A stretch of DNA of 64,000 bases from Paradesertivirga sp966210515 (GCA_966210515.1 CBIHLM010000017.1:1-64000); one strand, 5' to 3'; positions 34,535 through 44,044 are shown, numbered from the stretch's first letter. A program made the numbers and translations. The notes: generated by a model not told the origin, from the sequence alone.

Positions 34535-35110
34535 TTAGCTACCGGACGTAATATCATCGATCGCATTTCTCTTCATCCTCGATTTTTTGAAAGCTGAAGG
34601 AGTCTGGCCGGTTACCTTTTTGAATTGGCTGGACAGGTGCGCGATACTACTGTATCCAAGTTTATTAGCTATCTCTCCGAGATTTAGCTCATCATAGAAC
34701 AGGAATTCTTTAACACGCTCTATCTTTTGCCTGATGATATATTGCTCAATTGTGATGCCCTCAACAGAGGAGAATAACGTACTCAGGTAGTTATACTCAT
34801 GGAAACACTTGTCAGATATCAGCTTAGACCAATTGACTTTCTCATCCAGGTCTCCGGAATGATAAATTTTATTAATCACAACACTTTTAATTTGTTCGAT
34901 GAGCTTAGTCCGACTGCTATCGAGAAGCTCAAATCCAAGTTCATTCAGTATTTCGCTAAGATCAGACTGCTTTACAGGATCAATCCAATCTTCTTCTAAC
35001 TTTACTATACCTAACTCTATCTTTAGAGGGTGCAAGCCGAGTTTAAAGAGTTCTTCCTGAACAACTTTTATACACCGGCCGCACACCATATTTTTTATAT
35101 ATAATTCCAT
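34535..35110 (-). CDS. Metal-sensor-type AraC regulator with N-terminal HMA-like domain (copy 1)
   Basis: The 191-residue protein is a paralogue of the gene at 33956. An N-terminal HMA-like beta-alpha-beta domain with Cys10-x-x-Cys13 (MVCGRC) is followed by a linker and an AraC HTH pair: NYLSTLFSSVEG, LGEIANKLGYSSIAHLSSQFKK and GQTPSAFKKSR. HMA domains bind Cu(I) through the CxxC pair, so a copper-responsive role is inferred. It starts 15 nt after fbaB ends and overlaps the operon running from cusA. It lacks the usual AraC ligand-binding cupin. The C-terminus has a basic MKRNA tail. Confidence 0.85.
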   Translation of the reverse strand: MELYIKNMVCGRCIKVVQEELFKLGLHPLKIELGIVKLEEDWIDPVKQSDLSEILNELGFELLDSSRTKLIEQIKSVVINKIYHSGDLDEKVNWSKLISDKCFHEYNYLSTLFSSVEGITIEQYIIRQKIERVKEFLFYDELNLGEIANKLGYSSIAHLSSQFKKVTGQTPSAFKKSRMKRNAIDDITSGS

Positions 35111-35125
35111 ATTTTTTTATTACTT

Positions 35126-36184
35126 CTAGGCTAAGTCAATTTCATCAGCCAGATAAACATCCTGAATTGTTTTTAAGAATTCAACTCCTTCTTCAAACGG
35201 TCGTTGGAACGCTCTTCTTCCTAAAATTAATCCCATGCCGCCAGCTCTTTTGTTAATAACAGCTGATTTTACCGATTCAACAAGGTCTGTATCTCCTTTG
35301 GATTCACCGCCCGAGTTGATTAATCCGGCTCTTCCCATGTAGCAGTTAATAACCTGATACCGGCATAAATCTATCGGATGGTCTGACGCTAGTTCACTGT
35401 ACATTCTGGGGTCACTTTTGGAGAAGTTGATAGCGGTAAATCCTCCATTCATTTCAGGCATTTTCTGCTTTATGATGTCAGCTTGTATAGTAACGCCAAT
35501 GTGATTGGCCTGACCAGTGATATCCGCGGAGACTTCATAATTAATTTCATCTTTTTTAAACCCATTATTCCGTGTATAACACCATAAGATACAGGCCATC
35601 CCTAACTGGTGAGCTCTTTCAAATGCTTCGGCAACTTCAATAATTTGTCTGCTGGAATTTTCTGAACCGAAATAAATGGTGGCTCCAACTGCGACTGCTC
35701 CCAGGTTCCAGGCTTCTTCAACACTGCCAAACATAATCTGATCGTGCTTAGTAGGGTAAGTAAGCAGTTCGTTATGGTTTATTTTCACCACAAACGGAAT
35801 CTTATGAGCATACTTTCGTGACATCATTGCCAAGTTTCCAAAGGTTGTAGCAACAGCATTACAGCCCCCTTCAATTGCCAATTTCACAATGTTCTCTGGA
35901 TCGAAGTAAAGAGGATTAGCTGCAAAAGCAGCACCTGCGGTGTGTTCAAGTCCCTGGTCGATAGGCAGGATTGAAAGATAGCCAGTGTTCGTTAATCTTC
36001 CGTGATTATACAACGAATTTAGACTACGCAATACTTGTGGACTTCGATTACTCAAAGCAAAAATCCTGTCTACGAAGTCGGGTGAAGGAGTATGAAGCAG
36101 GTCTTTTGATAGACTTTTGCTTTTATATGAAAGGAGGTTCTCTGCCTCTTGTCCTAGTAGTTGTTGAATTTTTTGATAACTCAT
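35126..36184 (-). CDS. fbaB: Class I fructose-bisphosphate aldolase (FbaB type)
   Basis: The 352-residue protein is close in length and sequence to E. coli FbaB, a class I aldolase of the DeoC/LacD group that uses a Schiff-base lysine and needs no metal. Shared segments are GYLSILPIDQGLEHTAGA, FVVKINHNELLTYP, AVAVGATIYFGSE, VIKQKMPEMNGGF, QVINCYMGRAGLINSGG and NKRAGGMGLILGRRAF. It splits fructose 1,6-bisphosphate in the cytosol. It is unusual in a copper cluster. It lies 32 nt after the CopB ATPase gene and 15 nt before the AraC-type regulator, so it is in the same operon. A metal-independent enzyme would tolerate copper stress that damages a class II zinc aldolase. That reason is inferred. 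Confidence 0.93.
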   Translation of the reverse strand: MSYQKIQQLLGQEAENLLSYKSKSLSKDLLHTPSPDFVDRIFALSNRSPQVLRSLNSLYNHGRLTNTGYLSILPIDQGLEHTAGAAFAANPLYFDPENIVKLAIEGGCNAVATTFGNLAMMSRKYAHKIPFVVKINHNELLTYPTKHDQIMFGSVEEAWNLGAVAVGATIYFGSENSSRQIIEVAEAFERAHQLGMACILWCYTRNNGFKKDEINYEVSADITGQANHIGVTIQADIIKQKMPEMNGGFTAINFSKSDPRMYSELASDHPIDLCRYQVINCYMGRAGLINSGGESKGDTDLVESVKSAVINKRAGGMGLILGRRAFQRPFEEGVEFLKTIQDVYLADEIDLA

Positions 36185-36216
36185 GTGATAGACATTTTGA
36201 CTTGAACTGATTATTA

Positions 36217-38271
36217 CTATAAACTACGTCGTAAAAGCTGGGCGTTAATAGCCACAATTATCGTGCTGGCACTCATTAGAACCGCTCCCGCGGCGGGGCT
36301 TAGCATAAATGTTGGATAAAGAATTCCGGCAGCCAAAGGAATAGCTACAACATTGTATCCCACAGCCCACATCAGATTTTGTATCATCTTTCGATAGGTA
36401 GCTCGTCCGAATCTAATCATGCTTACCACATCCTGCGGGTCACTATTAACCAAAATGATGTCTGCTGTTTCAGCGGCAACGTCGGTGCCAGAGCCTACTG
36501 CTATGCCTACATCCGCCTGTGCTAAAGCGGGTGCATCATTCACACCATCACCAGTCATGGCTACTATTTCACCTTTTGCCTGGAATTCCTTTACTTTCTC
36601 CTGCTTTTGATCAGGCAAAACGTTGGCTAGATAGCCATCCATTCCCAAGGTATCAGCAACCGACTTTGCAACATGCTCATTGTCTCCGGTAAGTAAATAG
36701 GTTTTAATTCCCATAGATTTAAGCTCTGCAATGGCTGCATTCGATGTTGGGCGTACGGTATCTGCAAGGGTGATAATACCTACAGGCCGTTCATCAATAA
36801 CCAGAAAGTTTACGGTTTCTGATGCTTGATTAATCTGAGCAGGGATAGAAGGAACTGATTGATTAACTTTTTTGAAATAGTTTGGCCCGCCGGCTACGAC
36901 ATTCTTACCGTTAACAATTCCCGTAACACCGGCGCCTGGTAAATATCCAAAATCATCAGATGCCCAAAGCCCTAAGCCCTTTTCTTTTAGCGTTTTTAAT
37001 ACCCCTTTGGCGATGTAATGTTCAGAGTTTTGCTGCAGAGCTGCAGCGTACTGGAGGATATCATCTTCACTATACTGCTCATCTAAAGAAATTATCTGTT
37101 TCACCTGGTGTGAACCTTCTGTTAAGGTTCCGGTCTTATCAAAAATTATAAGGCTGAGTTTTCTTGAGTTTTCAAAAGCTGTACGGTTCCTGATCAATAG
37201 TCCGTTAATTGCTGCCTGAGAGGTTGAGATAGCCACAACCAAAGGTATTGCTACTCCAAGTGCATGGGGACAGGATGTCACCATTACTGTGACCATTCTT
37301 TCTAAGGCAAAAGCTAAGTCGCCTTCCTTACTAAACCAAAAAAGGAATGTTGCGATACCGACGGTCAGGGAAATATAAGTAAGCCATTTCGCAACTGTAT
37401 TAGCGAGATTTTGAGTCGAAGACTTAGTTGCCTGTGCCCCCTGAACCAAATTAATAACCTTATTAAGATAGCTTTCCGTTCCAGCACCAGTAACCAGCAC
37501 TTTCAGAGAACCATCTCCATTGATAGAGCCGCCTATCACTTGTTCGTCTTTCTGCTTTTCTACGGGAAGGCTTTCGCCTGTTAGCATACTTTCGTTTACA
37601 GATGAACGCCCCTCTATTATTTTACCATCAGCGGCAATTTTTTCTCCCGGTTTAATTAAAATAGTATCACCTTTTTTGAGTTCATTGAGTGGGATATCTG
37701 TTACATCTCCATTTCGCTCAACATGAACATTTGAAGGAAGTAACGCTACAAGTGATTCTAATGCCCGTGAAGCAGCCATTTGAGAACGCATCTCAAAGTA
37801 GTGTCCAAGAAGCATGATGTCGATCAAGGTAGCCAACTCCCAAAAGAAATCCATGCCCTCCAATCCAAAAATAACTGCCGTACTGTATATGAAGGCCACC
37901 GTAATCGCGACAGCTATCAGGGTCATCATTCCCGGATTGATCTTCTTTACTTCGCGAACCATCCCGATCAGAAACGGCTTTCCGCCATAGACAAAAATGA
38001 CGGTACTTAAGCCTAATAACACAAACTTGGAACCCGGAAAATCTAAATGATATCCAAACCAATGCTGAATCATTTCTGAGAGCAGCAAAACAGGAATTGT
38101 TAAAATCAGACAAACCCAAAATCGCTTCAAAAAGTCTTCAGTATGATGTCCCATATGTTCATCATGCCCGCTGTGATCGTCGGCAGATTTTACCTTTTCT
38201 TTCGTCGACATCGAGCTCTTTTCATCATGCTGGTGAGCATGCTCGTGTTGGTGATGATGATTGTGTTCCAT
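36217..38271 (-). CDS. copB: Copper P-type ATPase, CPH type (CopB)
   Basis: The 684-residue ATPase has a histidine-rich N-terminus (15 His in the first 40 residues) in place of an HMA domain. The transmembrane metal site is Cys334-Pro-His336 (SCPHALGVAIP), the P1B-3 signature. The phosphorylation motif DKTGTLT and the hinge GDGVNDAP are intact. The last helices include NLMWAVGYNVVAIPLAAG. In characterised members it exports Cu(II) or Cu(I), often from the periplasmic side of Gram-negative cells. It lies 46 nt after the second CusB-type adaptor gene and 32 nt before fbaB. The cluster therefore holds one CPH and one CPC copper pump in addition to the Zn/Cd-type one. Confidence 0.94.
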   Translation of the reverse strand: MEHNHHHQHEHAHQHDEKSSMSTKEKVKSADDHSGHDEHMGHHTEDFLKRFWVCLILTIPVLLLSEMIQHWFGYHLDFPGSKFVLLGLSTVIFVYGGKPFLIGMVREVKKINPGMMTLIAVAITVAFIYSTAVIFGLEGMDFFWELATLIDIMLLGHYFEMRSQMAASRALESLVALLPSNVHVERNGDVTDIPLNELKKGDTILIKPGEKIAADGKIIEGRSSVNESMLTGESLPVEKQKDEQVIGGSINGDGSLKVLVTGAGTESYLNKVINLVQGAQATKSSTQNLANTVAKWLTYISLTVGIATFLFWFSKEGDLAFALERMVTVMVTSCPHALGVAIPLVVAISTSQAAINGLLIRNRTAFENSRKLSLIIFDKTGTLTEGSHQVKQIISLDEQYSEDDILQYAAALQQNSEHYIAKGVLKTLKEKGLGLWASDDFGYLPGAGVTGIVNGKNVVAGGPNYFKKVNQSVPSIPAQINQASETVNFLVIDERPVGIITLADTVRPTSNAAIAELKSMGIKTYLLTGDNEHVAKSVADTLGMDGYLANVLPDQKQEKVKEFQAKGEIVAMTGDGVNDAPALAQADVGIAVGSGTDVAAETADIILVNSDPQDVVSMIRFGRATYRKMIQNLMWAVGYNVVAIPLAAGILYPTFMLSPAAGAVLMSASTIIVAINAQLLRRSL

Positions 38272-38317
38272 AGCTATCTCTCTTAGTTATGTATTGACAG
38301 GCTGAGTATTCGATTGT

Positions 38318-39520
38318 TTACATTTTACTCATATCATGTCCTGACATTGGGTTTGCACCTTTTTTAAGGATGTATTCACTTGATAATAGATATGCGCCAC
38401 TAACTACTACTTCCTTAACATTCTCTAGTCCTGAAGTAATAATTATTTGGTTAGCATCTTCTGAACCAGTGGTTACCATTCTAGGAGCGAATGTATCCTT
38501 ACCTGTTTTGATCCAAACATGTGCACCTTGCGCATCTCTTATAACTGCATTAAGTGGTAATGCAACCGCATTGCTAACACTTGTCGAAGGAAGAATTACA
38601 TTGGCCTGCATTCCTGATTGTAGCTGACCGGCATTTTGTATAGGGGCACGAACTTTAAGTATTTGGCTTGAAGGATCGATTTGGGGAGAAATAAAGTTAA
38701 TTCTCGCGGTTTGCTCGGGGAAACCATCTACAGTCACTTTAACGATAGTGCCCATTTTAACAGAGTTAGCCTCACTGGGATATACGTCTGCTTCTACCCA
38801 TAATTGATTGAAGTTTTCTAACCGGATGATTGGTGATCCCTCGGTAACATATTGACCTTCTGAAACATTTATTTCGTTGACAATTCCCGAAGCTGTAGCA
38901 TAAACCGTTATTAGCGGAGATGTTTTGCCGGTTCTAACCAGGCTTTCTATCTGAGCATTAGAAAAGCCAAAAAGCTTCAATCTGTTTTTAGCCGCTTCCC
39001 GAAGACTTACATAAAGTTTCTCGTTAGGAAATGCAGCAACTTGCTTTGCCTGAAGCAAAAAGTCTTGCTGAAGAGTTTGCAGCTCTTCACTAAAAATCTG
39101 CAAAAGCGGTTGTCCCTTTGAAACTTGACGGCCGGTTTCCTTTACATACAATCTTTCAATGCGTCCGGCATAGCGGCTTGAAATAGAAGAAGAAAGCTCG
39201 GGATTAGTTACTAAACGACCACTTAATATCTTAGAGGTACCGAAGGTACCGGCTGCTATCGCCATGGTTTTAATGTTTGCCAATTGTATCTGACTTTCCA
39301 TTAATACTAATTCGTTGTTCGCACCACCGGCACTTACCGGAACCAGGTCCATTCCGCAAACAGGGCAAGAACCCGGAGCGTCTTTAATAACCTGCGGATG
39401 CATCGGGCAGGTAAACTTTTGTGTGGAAGCTGCCTTCTTCTCATTTTTGCATGCGGCTATAAACAGAGCCGGAGAAATCGCCATAATGGCGAGGCTTCTT
39501 ATAAATTTTTTCCTTTCCAT
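38318..39520 (-). CDS. cusB: RND efflux periplasmic adaptor with heavy-metal-binding domain (CusB-like, copy 2)
   Basis: The 400-residue lipoprotein-like adaptor starts with a signal segment and a lipobox near Cys24 (LFIAAC). The heavy-metal-binding domain follows (about 35-62): TCPMHPQVIKDAPGSCPVCGM, with two Cys, His and Met pairs. The rest is the CusB-type membrane-fusion protein: a hairpin region (ETGRQVSKGQPLLQIFS), a lipoyl domain (GIVNEINVSEGQYVTEGSP) and a beta-barrel (ADVYPSEANSVKMGTIVKVT). It links the RND pump to the outer-membrane channel. It starts 1 nt after the stop of the other adaptor. Why two adaptors are needed is not visible. Confidence 0.9.
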   Translation of the reverse strand: MERKKFIRSLAIMAISPALFIAACKNEKKAASTQKFTCPMHPQVIKDAPGSCPVCGMDLVPVSAGGANNELVLMESQIQLANIKTMAIAAGTFGTSKILSGRLVTNPELSSSISSRYAGRIERLYVKETGRQVSKGQPLLQIFSEELQTLQQDFLLQAKQVAAFPNEKLYVSLREAAKNRLKLFGFSNAQIESLVRTGKTSPLITVYATASGIVNEINVSEGQYVTEGSPIIRLENFNQLWVEADVYPSEANSVKMGTIVKVTVDGFPEQTARINFISPQIDPSSQILKVRAPIQNAGQLQSGMQANVILPSTSVSNAVALPLNAVIRDAQGAHVWIKTGKDTFAPRMVTTGSEDANQIIITSGLENVKEVVVSGAYLLSSEYILKKGANPMSGHDMSKM

Positions 39521-39521
39521 G

Positions 39522-40883
39522 TTATTGTGCGGTTAGGGTTTGTACATTAATAAAACTTTCGCTGTCTACCAGGAACCATGCATTTGATGCAACTTCCTGT
39601 TCTTCGCGCAGGGAGGTACCTATGTCTACCCAATCTCCGGCGATAGTTTTAACTTTAACATATACAGGAACAAAAACGCCATCCTGCTTAATGAACGATA
39701 CATATCGGGTGCCGAGTTGAAGTACAGCTGTTCGCGGCAACCAATTGCCTATTTTTCGTGTATTTTCGCTACTTACATTAATAAGTTCACCGATCTTCCA
39801 GAATTGCTTTGGGTTTGTAACTGTGGCACGAACTAGTGAATAGTTGGTCCCTTCGTTGTAATAAGGCTGGATTAAGGTCACCGGTACCCGAGTTCTTTTA
39901 CTTTCGCTATCCACTGACTGAATGCTAATCATTGTACCTCTTTTATATTTATCCAAATCTTCAGGGTTGACATAGAACTCTGCCCACACAGAATTAGAGT
40001 TTACAAAATTGAATAGGCGCTGTCCCACAGCTACATATTGCCCTTCTCTCAACAGCAAAGGTGAATTCGTAGCTACTGTTGGAACAGAGCTCGGCGCTCC
40101 CGAAGAGCCGCCTGAAGCCGCGCCCGAACCTCCCATGCCGCCCATAGAAGAAGTACCGCCGGAAGATTGAGAGGTAATCATTGTGCTTCCAGCAGAACTA
40201 CCTCCAGCAGAAGCAGCAGCGGAACCCTGGATTTCAGAAACAAAACCTGAATAGGGACTGAATATAGAGATGGTGTAGTCAATCTTACCAGTTTTCAGAA
40301 CCTGATTTATCTGCTGTTCAGTTGCACCCAGTACCCTAAGTTTCCTTTTGGCTCCTTCAAGCAGACCAGATTCATTATTGTTTCTGAGAAACAATAATTC
40401 CTGTTGCGCATTCGCTAAATCGGGGCTGTAAATATCCATGAGCTTTTGACCTTTCGAAACTGCCTGGTAATTATATTTTATATACAGGCGCTCGATCCTT
40501 CCACTTACCCTTGCAGATACAGAGTTCTGATTATTGGTATTGTAGTTAATCACGCCTCGTACATTTATCGGCTCGAAACGGGACCCTGTTTCAGGTTTTG
40601 TTGTCTTAATATCTGAAAGTACAAGCTCGTTTGTTGGTTTAACCAGAGCAGAGAGCGTATCATTTACAGAGCCTCCTTTGCCAGTTGTATTCATGGGAAC
40701 CAAATCCATCTTACAGATGGGGCAAGAACCCGGTGCATCTTTGACTATCTGCGGATGCATAGGGCAGGTATACTTTGCGCCTTCGGCGGTTGTTTCCTTC
40801 TTATCCTTTCCTTTGCAAGCGAAAAGGAAAAGAACAATAAACAAAATACCTATCGGAATGCTACCTTTCAATATTCTTCTCAT
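39522..40883 (-). CDS. cusB: RND efflux periplasmic adaptor with heavy-metal-binding domain (CusB-like, copy 1)
   Basis: The 453-residue adaptor has a leader ending in a lipobox (FLFACKG) and the heavy-metal-binding domain (about 38-64, TCPMHPQIVKDAPGSCPICKM). Its membrane-fusion part contains RVSGRIERLYIKYNYQAVSKGQ and ANAQQELLFLRNN. It has an inserted linker rich in Gly, Ser and Met at about residues 217-275 (SSMGGMGGSGAASGG). The linker splits the lipoyl half-motif before LLLREGQYVAVGQRLF and could bind metal through its methionines. It starts inside the last 23 nt of the upstream TolC-type gene. The two adaptors differ in length and linker and are old duplicates. Confidence 0.9.
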   Translation of the reverse strand: MRRILKGSIPIGILFIVLFLFACKGKDKKETTAEGAKYTCPMHPQIVKDAPGSCPICKMDLVPMNTTGKGGSVNDTLSALVKPTNELVLSDIKTTKPETGSRFEPINVRGVINYNTNNQNSVSARVSGRIERLYIKYNYQAVSKGQKLMDIYSPDLANAQQELLFLRNNNESGLLEGAKRKLRVLGATEQQINQVLKTGKIDYTISIFSPYSGFVSEIQGSAAASAGGSSAGSTMITSQSSGGTSSMGGMGGSGAASGGSSGAPSSVPTVATNSPLLLREGQYVAVGQRLFNFVNSNSVWAEFYVNPEDLDKYKRGTMISIQSVDSESKRTRVPVTLIQPYYNEGTNYSLVRATVTNPKQFWKIGELINVSSENTRKIGNWLPRTAVLQLGTRYVSFIKQDGVFVPVYVKVKTIAGDWVDIGTSLREEQEVASNAWFLVDSESFINVQTLTAQ

Positions 40884-42108
40884 ATTCGATAATCATTTGA
40901 TAAAACTTTTGCAATTGCTCCAGATAATTCATCTGAGCCATATTCACCGTTTCCCATGCGTCTATCACGGTATTTACGTCGCCCTTGTTTTCCTGATAGG
41001 AAAGCATGGAAACTTTTTGATTCTTGATTAATGCAGGCAATATTTTAGTTTCATAATTCGATAACTGCTTCTGCATGCTAAGAAGTTCATTCTCCATCGA
41101 CTTGGTCATCCCCAGCATTTCGATCAGCATTCCTTCTTTTTGCTGAAGCATTGCTTCTCGCTCGAAGTTCATTGATTTCACTTCGGATTTATACATCTTT
41201 GAAGACCAGGGTGCAATTGGAATAGAGATCATGCCCATAAGGGTATATTGATTAGGCATCATTTCAGCTCGCGTAGACATGTGTTCATACCGGAGTCGAA
41301 AATCCGGCTTAGCTTCCTGGCGCATCTGATTAATGTTGAGCTCCATGGCCCGGATAGACCTGTCCATCTGCTGAATATCACTACGTCGGGTAGCCAGATA
41401 GGAAGTATCCAAATCAGCTACCGGTTGAAATCCAATTTTCAAGGTGGTATCAATCAACAAATCAGCTGTAGCGGGGCGATACATAAGGGCATTCAAAGCA
41501 ATCTTTCTCGAACGGATTTCACCTTCTGTCATCAGAATCATATTGTCAGATTCCTGAAGTCTGCCTTCTGCTTTGAACACCTGGCTTAAAGAACCCTGGT
41601 TATAGGGGTAGCGGATCTCTGCAAGCTTTTTCATGTTTGCCATAATGGCTTTATTCTCTTTTTGAAAAGCAATCTTTTTATTTGCCACTATCAGTCCGTA
41701 ATAAAGCTCTTTTGCCCTGGCACGTAGTTGGTTTGCTTGAACTGCCTGCTCAGCTTTGGTAATAGATGATTGTGCTGCCAGATATTTTGCTTTTGCTTTC
41801 GTTTTTGCCGGATTAGGAATATCCTGCTCAGCAGACAACATCCATGCTCCTCTGTCAGCTTCGTCCATAACCATTGAGCCTGGATAGGGCGTCATAAAAG
41901 TTCCGGCACCCACCATCGGCGCCATCCATGCGCCAGCTCCCTCAACTCTGGCATCCTGGCTTTTTATGCGGCTTTCATAAGCCTTTAACGAGGGATTGTT
42001 TCTGTTGATTTCCTGAAGTACTTGTTGCAGGGTGGTCACTTCCTGTCCGTAGGAATACCCCGAAATTAAAAGCAAAGCAAGCAGGAAAATATTGTTAGTG
42101 TTTAACAT
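40861..42108 (-). CDS. cusC: TolC-family outer-membrane efflux protein (CusC-like)
   Basis: With ATG 42108 the product has 415 residues. A signal peptide (NIFLLALLLISGYSYG) precedes two OEP repeats: VLQEINRNNPSLKAYESRIKSQDARV and the internal helix LRARAKELYYGLIVANKKIAFQ, then the second half starting near ELNINQMRQEAKPDFRLRYE. It is short for TolC and typical for CusC-type channels. It forms the outer-membrane duct of the tripartite pump. It overlaps the CusA stop by 14 nt and its end overlaps the next adaptor start by 23 nt, so all four are tightly coupled. An ATG at 42129 is also open but would precede the signal peptide with charged residues. Confidence 0.88.
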   Translation of the reverse strand: MLNTNNIFLLALLLISGYSYGQEVTTLQQVLQEINRNNPSLKAYESRIKSQDARVEGAGAWMAPMVGAGTFMTPYPGSMVMDEADRGAWMLSAEQDIPNPAKTKAKAKYLAAQSSITKAEQAVQANQLRARAKELYYGLIVANKKIAFQKENKAIMANMKKLAEIRYPYNQGSLSQVFKAEGRLQESDNMILMTEGEIRSRKIALNALMYRPATADLLIDTTLKIGFQPVADLDTSYLATRRSDIQQMDRSIRAMELNINQMRQEAKPDFRLRYEHMSTRAEMMPNQYTLMGMISIPIAPWSSKMYKSEVKSMNFEREAMLQQKEGMLIEMLGMTKSMENELLSMQKQLSNYETKILPALIKNQKVSMLSYQENKGDVNTVIDAWETVNMAQMNYLEQLQKFYQMIIEYEKNIER

Positions 42109-44044
42109 CCGAGACCTCCAATTTTCCAAATTTTCGTAATTCGTATTCTTTTGACATCAGGAAGATAAGCGGAGTTACCAGCAGAATGTGCGTAGAGGAA
42201 GTTAAAACTCCACCTATCATTGGGAGTACGATGGGTTGCATTACATCACTTCCTACACCATTAGACCATAGCACGGGTATCAAGCCGAAAAGGGCTACAC
42301 AAACCGTCATGATCTTCGGCCTCAAGCGTTTCGCTGCACCATTGATGACATACTCTCTTAAATCGTCTTTTGTGATTGTTTCACTTGAATTTCCCTTCAA
42401 TTCAACTAACTGACGCATAGCATCATTCAGGTAAATCACCATTACGACCCCGGTTTCTACCGCTATCCCGAAAAGAGCAATAAAGCCGACTGCTACAGCA
42501 ACGGACAGATTTACACCCCAGAAATAAATCAGATACGCTCCGCCGATAAGCGCAAATGGAATAGTAACTAAACTTAAAAATGCCTCTCGTGCGGACTTAA
42601 ATGCCAGGTATAATGAGAGGAATATAATGACCAATACTATCGGTAGAATGTAAAGCAAAGTCTTCTGACCACGAATCAAATTCTCATATTGCCCGCTCCA
42701 TTCAATAAAATATCCGTTTGGTAACTTGAGGCCGCTATTTAGTTTATCAATAGCATCCTGAACAGTGCTACCTAAATCCCTGTCTCGAACATTAAACATC
42801 ACGGCTCCTCTCAACAGAGCGTTTTCGGAAGTAATCATTGGAGGTCCATCTGAAAACCGGATATCTGTTACTGCTGACAAAGGAATAGTTCCCGCATCGG
42901 GGGAATTAATTGGAATACGTTTAATACGGTCAATGCTATTCCGGTATTCTTGTCCAAGCCTAACGTGAATATTAAACCTTCTTCTACCTTCAACGGTAGT
43001 TGCAAAAGGAGCACCGCCAATTGCAGTTTCAACTGTGTTGTTTATATCCTCAACTGTTAAACCATATCGCTCTAATTGTTCACGTTTTATGTCGATTTCA
43101 AGGTACTTGCCGCCCGTAACAGGTTCAACATATAAGTCATTTACCCCTTCTATATTTTGAAGCAGGCCTTTTACTTCTTCAGAAACAGAGGCTATCTTAT
43201 TCAGATCCTGTCCGTAGACTTTTATACCAACATCCGTTCTAACCCCGGTAGACAACATATTTATCCTGTTAATGATAGGCTGAGTCCAGCCATTTACCAC
43301 TCCGGGAATTTGAAGTTTAGCATCCAGTTCGTTGATAATATCCTTTTTCGTTATACCCGGCCGCCATTCGCTCTTAGGCTTCAAAGACACAATGGTTTCA
43401 ATCATACTGATTGGCGAATTATCAGTTGCTGTATTCGCCCTTCCGGCTTTACCCAAAACTTTATCCACTTCTGGCACTGATTTAATCAGTTTGTCTTGGA
43501 CCTGGAGAATGCGCTTTACCTCCGCATTGGAAACGTCAGGTAAGGTTACAGGCATAAATAAAATAGACTGCTCATCTAAGGGAGGCATAAACTCCCTGCC
43601 TAAGCTCATTACCAATGGAATACTTATCAATAGAGCAAGGATATTAACCCCTAAGGTCGTTTTCCTGTGCTTCATACAAGCCCTGATAATGGGCTCATAC
43701 CTTTTTTCTAACCATCTGTTAATTGGGTTTTCATGTTCCGAACGAAATCTTCCTTTCATAAAAAAGGAGATTATTACCGGTGCAAGTGTTACCACCAGAA
43801 TAGCATCAATTATCAGGATGAATGTCTTTGTATAAGCCAGTGGGTGAAAAAGTTTCCCTTCCTGCCCGCTTAGCAAAAAGACCGGAAGAAACGAGGTTAT
43901 AATGATTACCGTTGAGTAAAATACTCCTCGCGAAACTTGCTTACAAGCTTTTTCAATTATGCTTATCCTTTCTTCGTTAGAAAGCCTTACGTAATCCTCG
44001 TCTTTTCTTTTCCTTCCAAGGTAGCGACCAAATTTTTTAAACAT
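42095..44044 (-). CDS. cusA: CusA-type RND copper efflux permease, C-terminal part
   Basis: The 649-residue frame carries the second two-thirds of a CusA/CzcA pump: helices with GVFYSTVIIITSFLPVFLLSG, the second periplasmic loop with MPVTLPDVSNAEVKRIL, the metal-site region SMIETIVSLKPKSEWRPG and RINMLSTGVRTDVGIKVYG, and the C-terminal helices GVMLVIYLNDA-like and KIMTVCVALFGLIPVLWS. Methionines fall where the E. coli CusA copper ladder has them, so Cu(I)/Ag(I) is the likely substrate. It begins ATG 44044 and overlaps the preceding frame by 8 nt (ATGTTTAA). The break falls in a cytoplasmic linker, and no residues seem missing. A GGAGG sequence lies 8 nt before the ATG. It could be coupled translation or a frameshift in the A6 run. 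Confidence 0.88.
   Translation of the reverse strand: MFKKFGRYLGRKRKDEDYVRLSNEERISIIEKACKQVSRGVFYSTVIIITSFLPVFLLSGQEGKLFHPLAYTKTFILIIDAILVVTLAPVIISFFMKGRFRSEHENPINRWLEKRYEPIIRACMKHRKTTLGVNILALLISIPLVMSLGREFMPPLDEQSILFMPVTLPDVSNAEVKRILQVQDKLIKSVPEVDKVLGKAGRANTATDNSPISMIETIVSLKPKSEWRPGITKKDIINELDAKLQIPGVVNGWTQPIINRINMLSTGVRTDVGIKVYGQDLNKIASVSEEVKGLLQNIEGVNDLYVEPVTGGKYLEIDIKREQLERYGLTVEDINNTVETAIGGAPFATTVEGRRRFNIHVRLGQEYRNSIDRIKRIPINSPDAGTIPLSAVTDIRFSDGPPMITSENALLRGAVMFNVRDRDLGSTVQDAIDKLNSGLKLPNGYFIEWSGQYENLIRGQKTLLYILPIVLVIIFLSLYLAFKSAREAFLSLVTIPFALIGGAYLIYFWGVNLSVAVAVGFIALFGIAVETGVVMVIYLNDAMRQLVELKGNSSETITKDDLREYVINGAAKRLRPKIMTVCVALFGLIPVLWSNGVGSDVMQPIVLPMIGGVLTSSTHILLVTPLIFLMSKEYELRKFGKLEVSDVKH

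Noticed and set aside
38370..38627. Plus-strand frames opposite the metal genes (also 41248-41589, 43332-43835, 53863-54101)
   Set aside because: They are the complements of well-supported genes and show no independent motifs.
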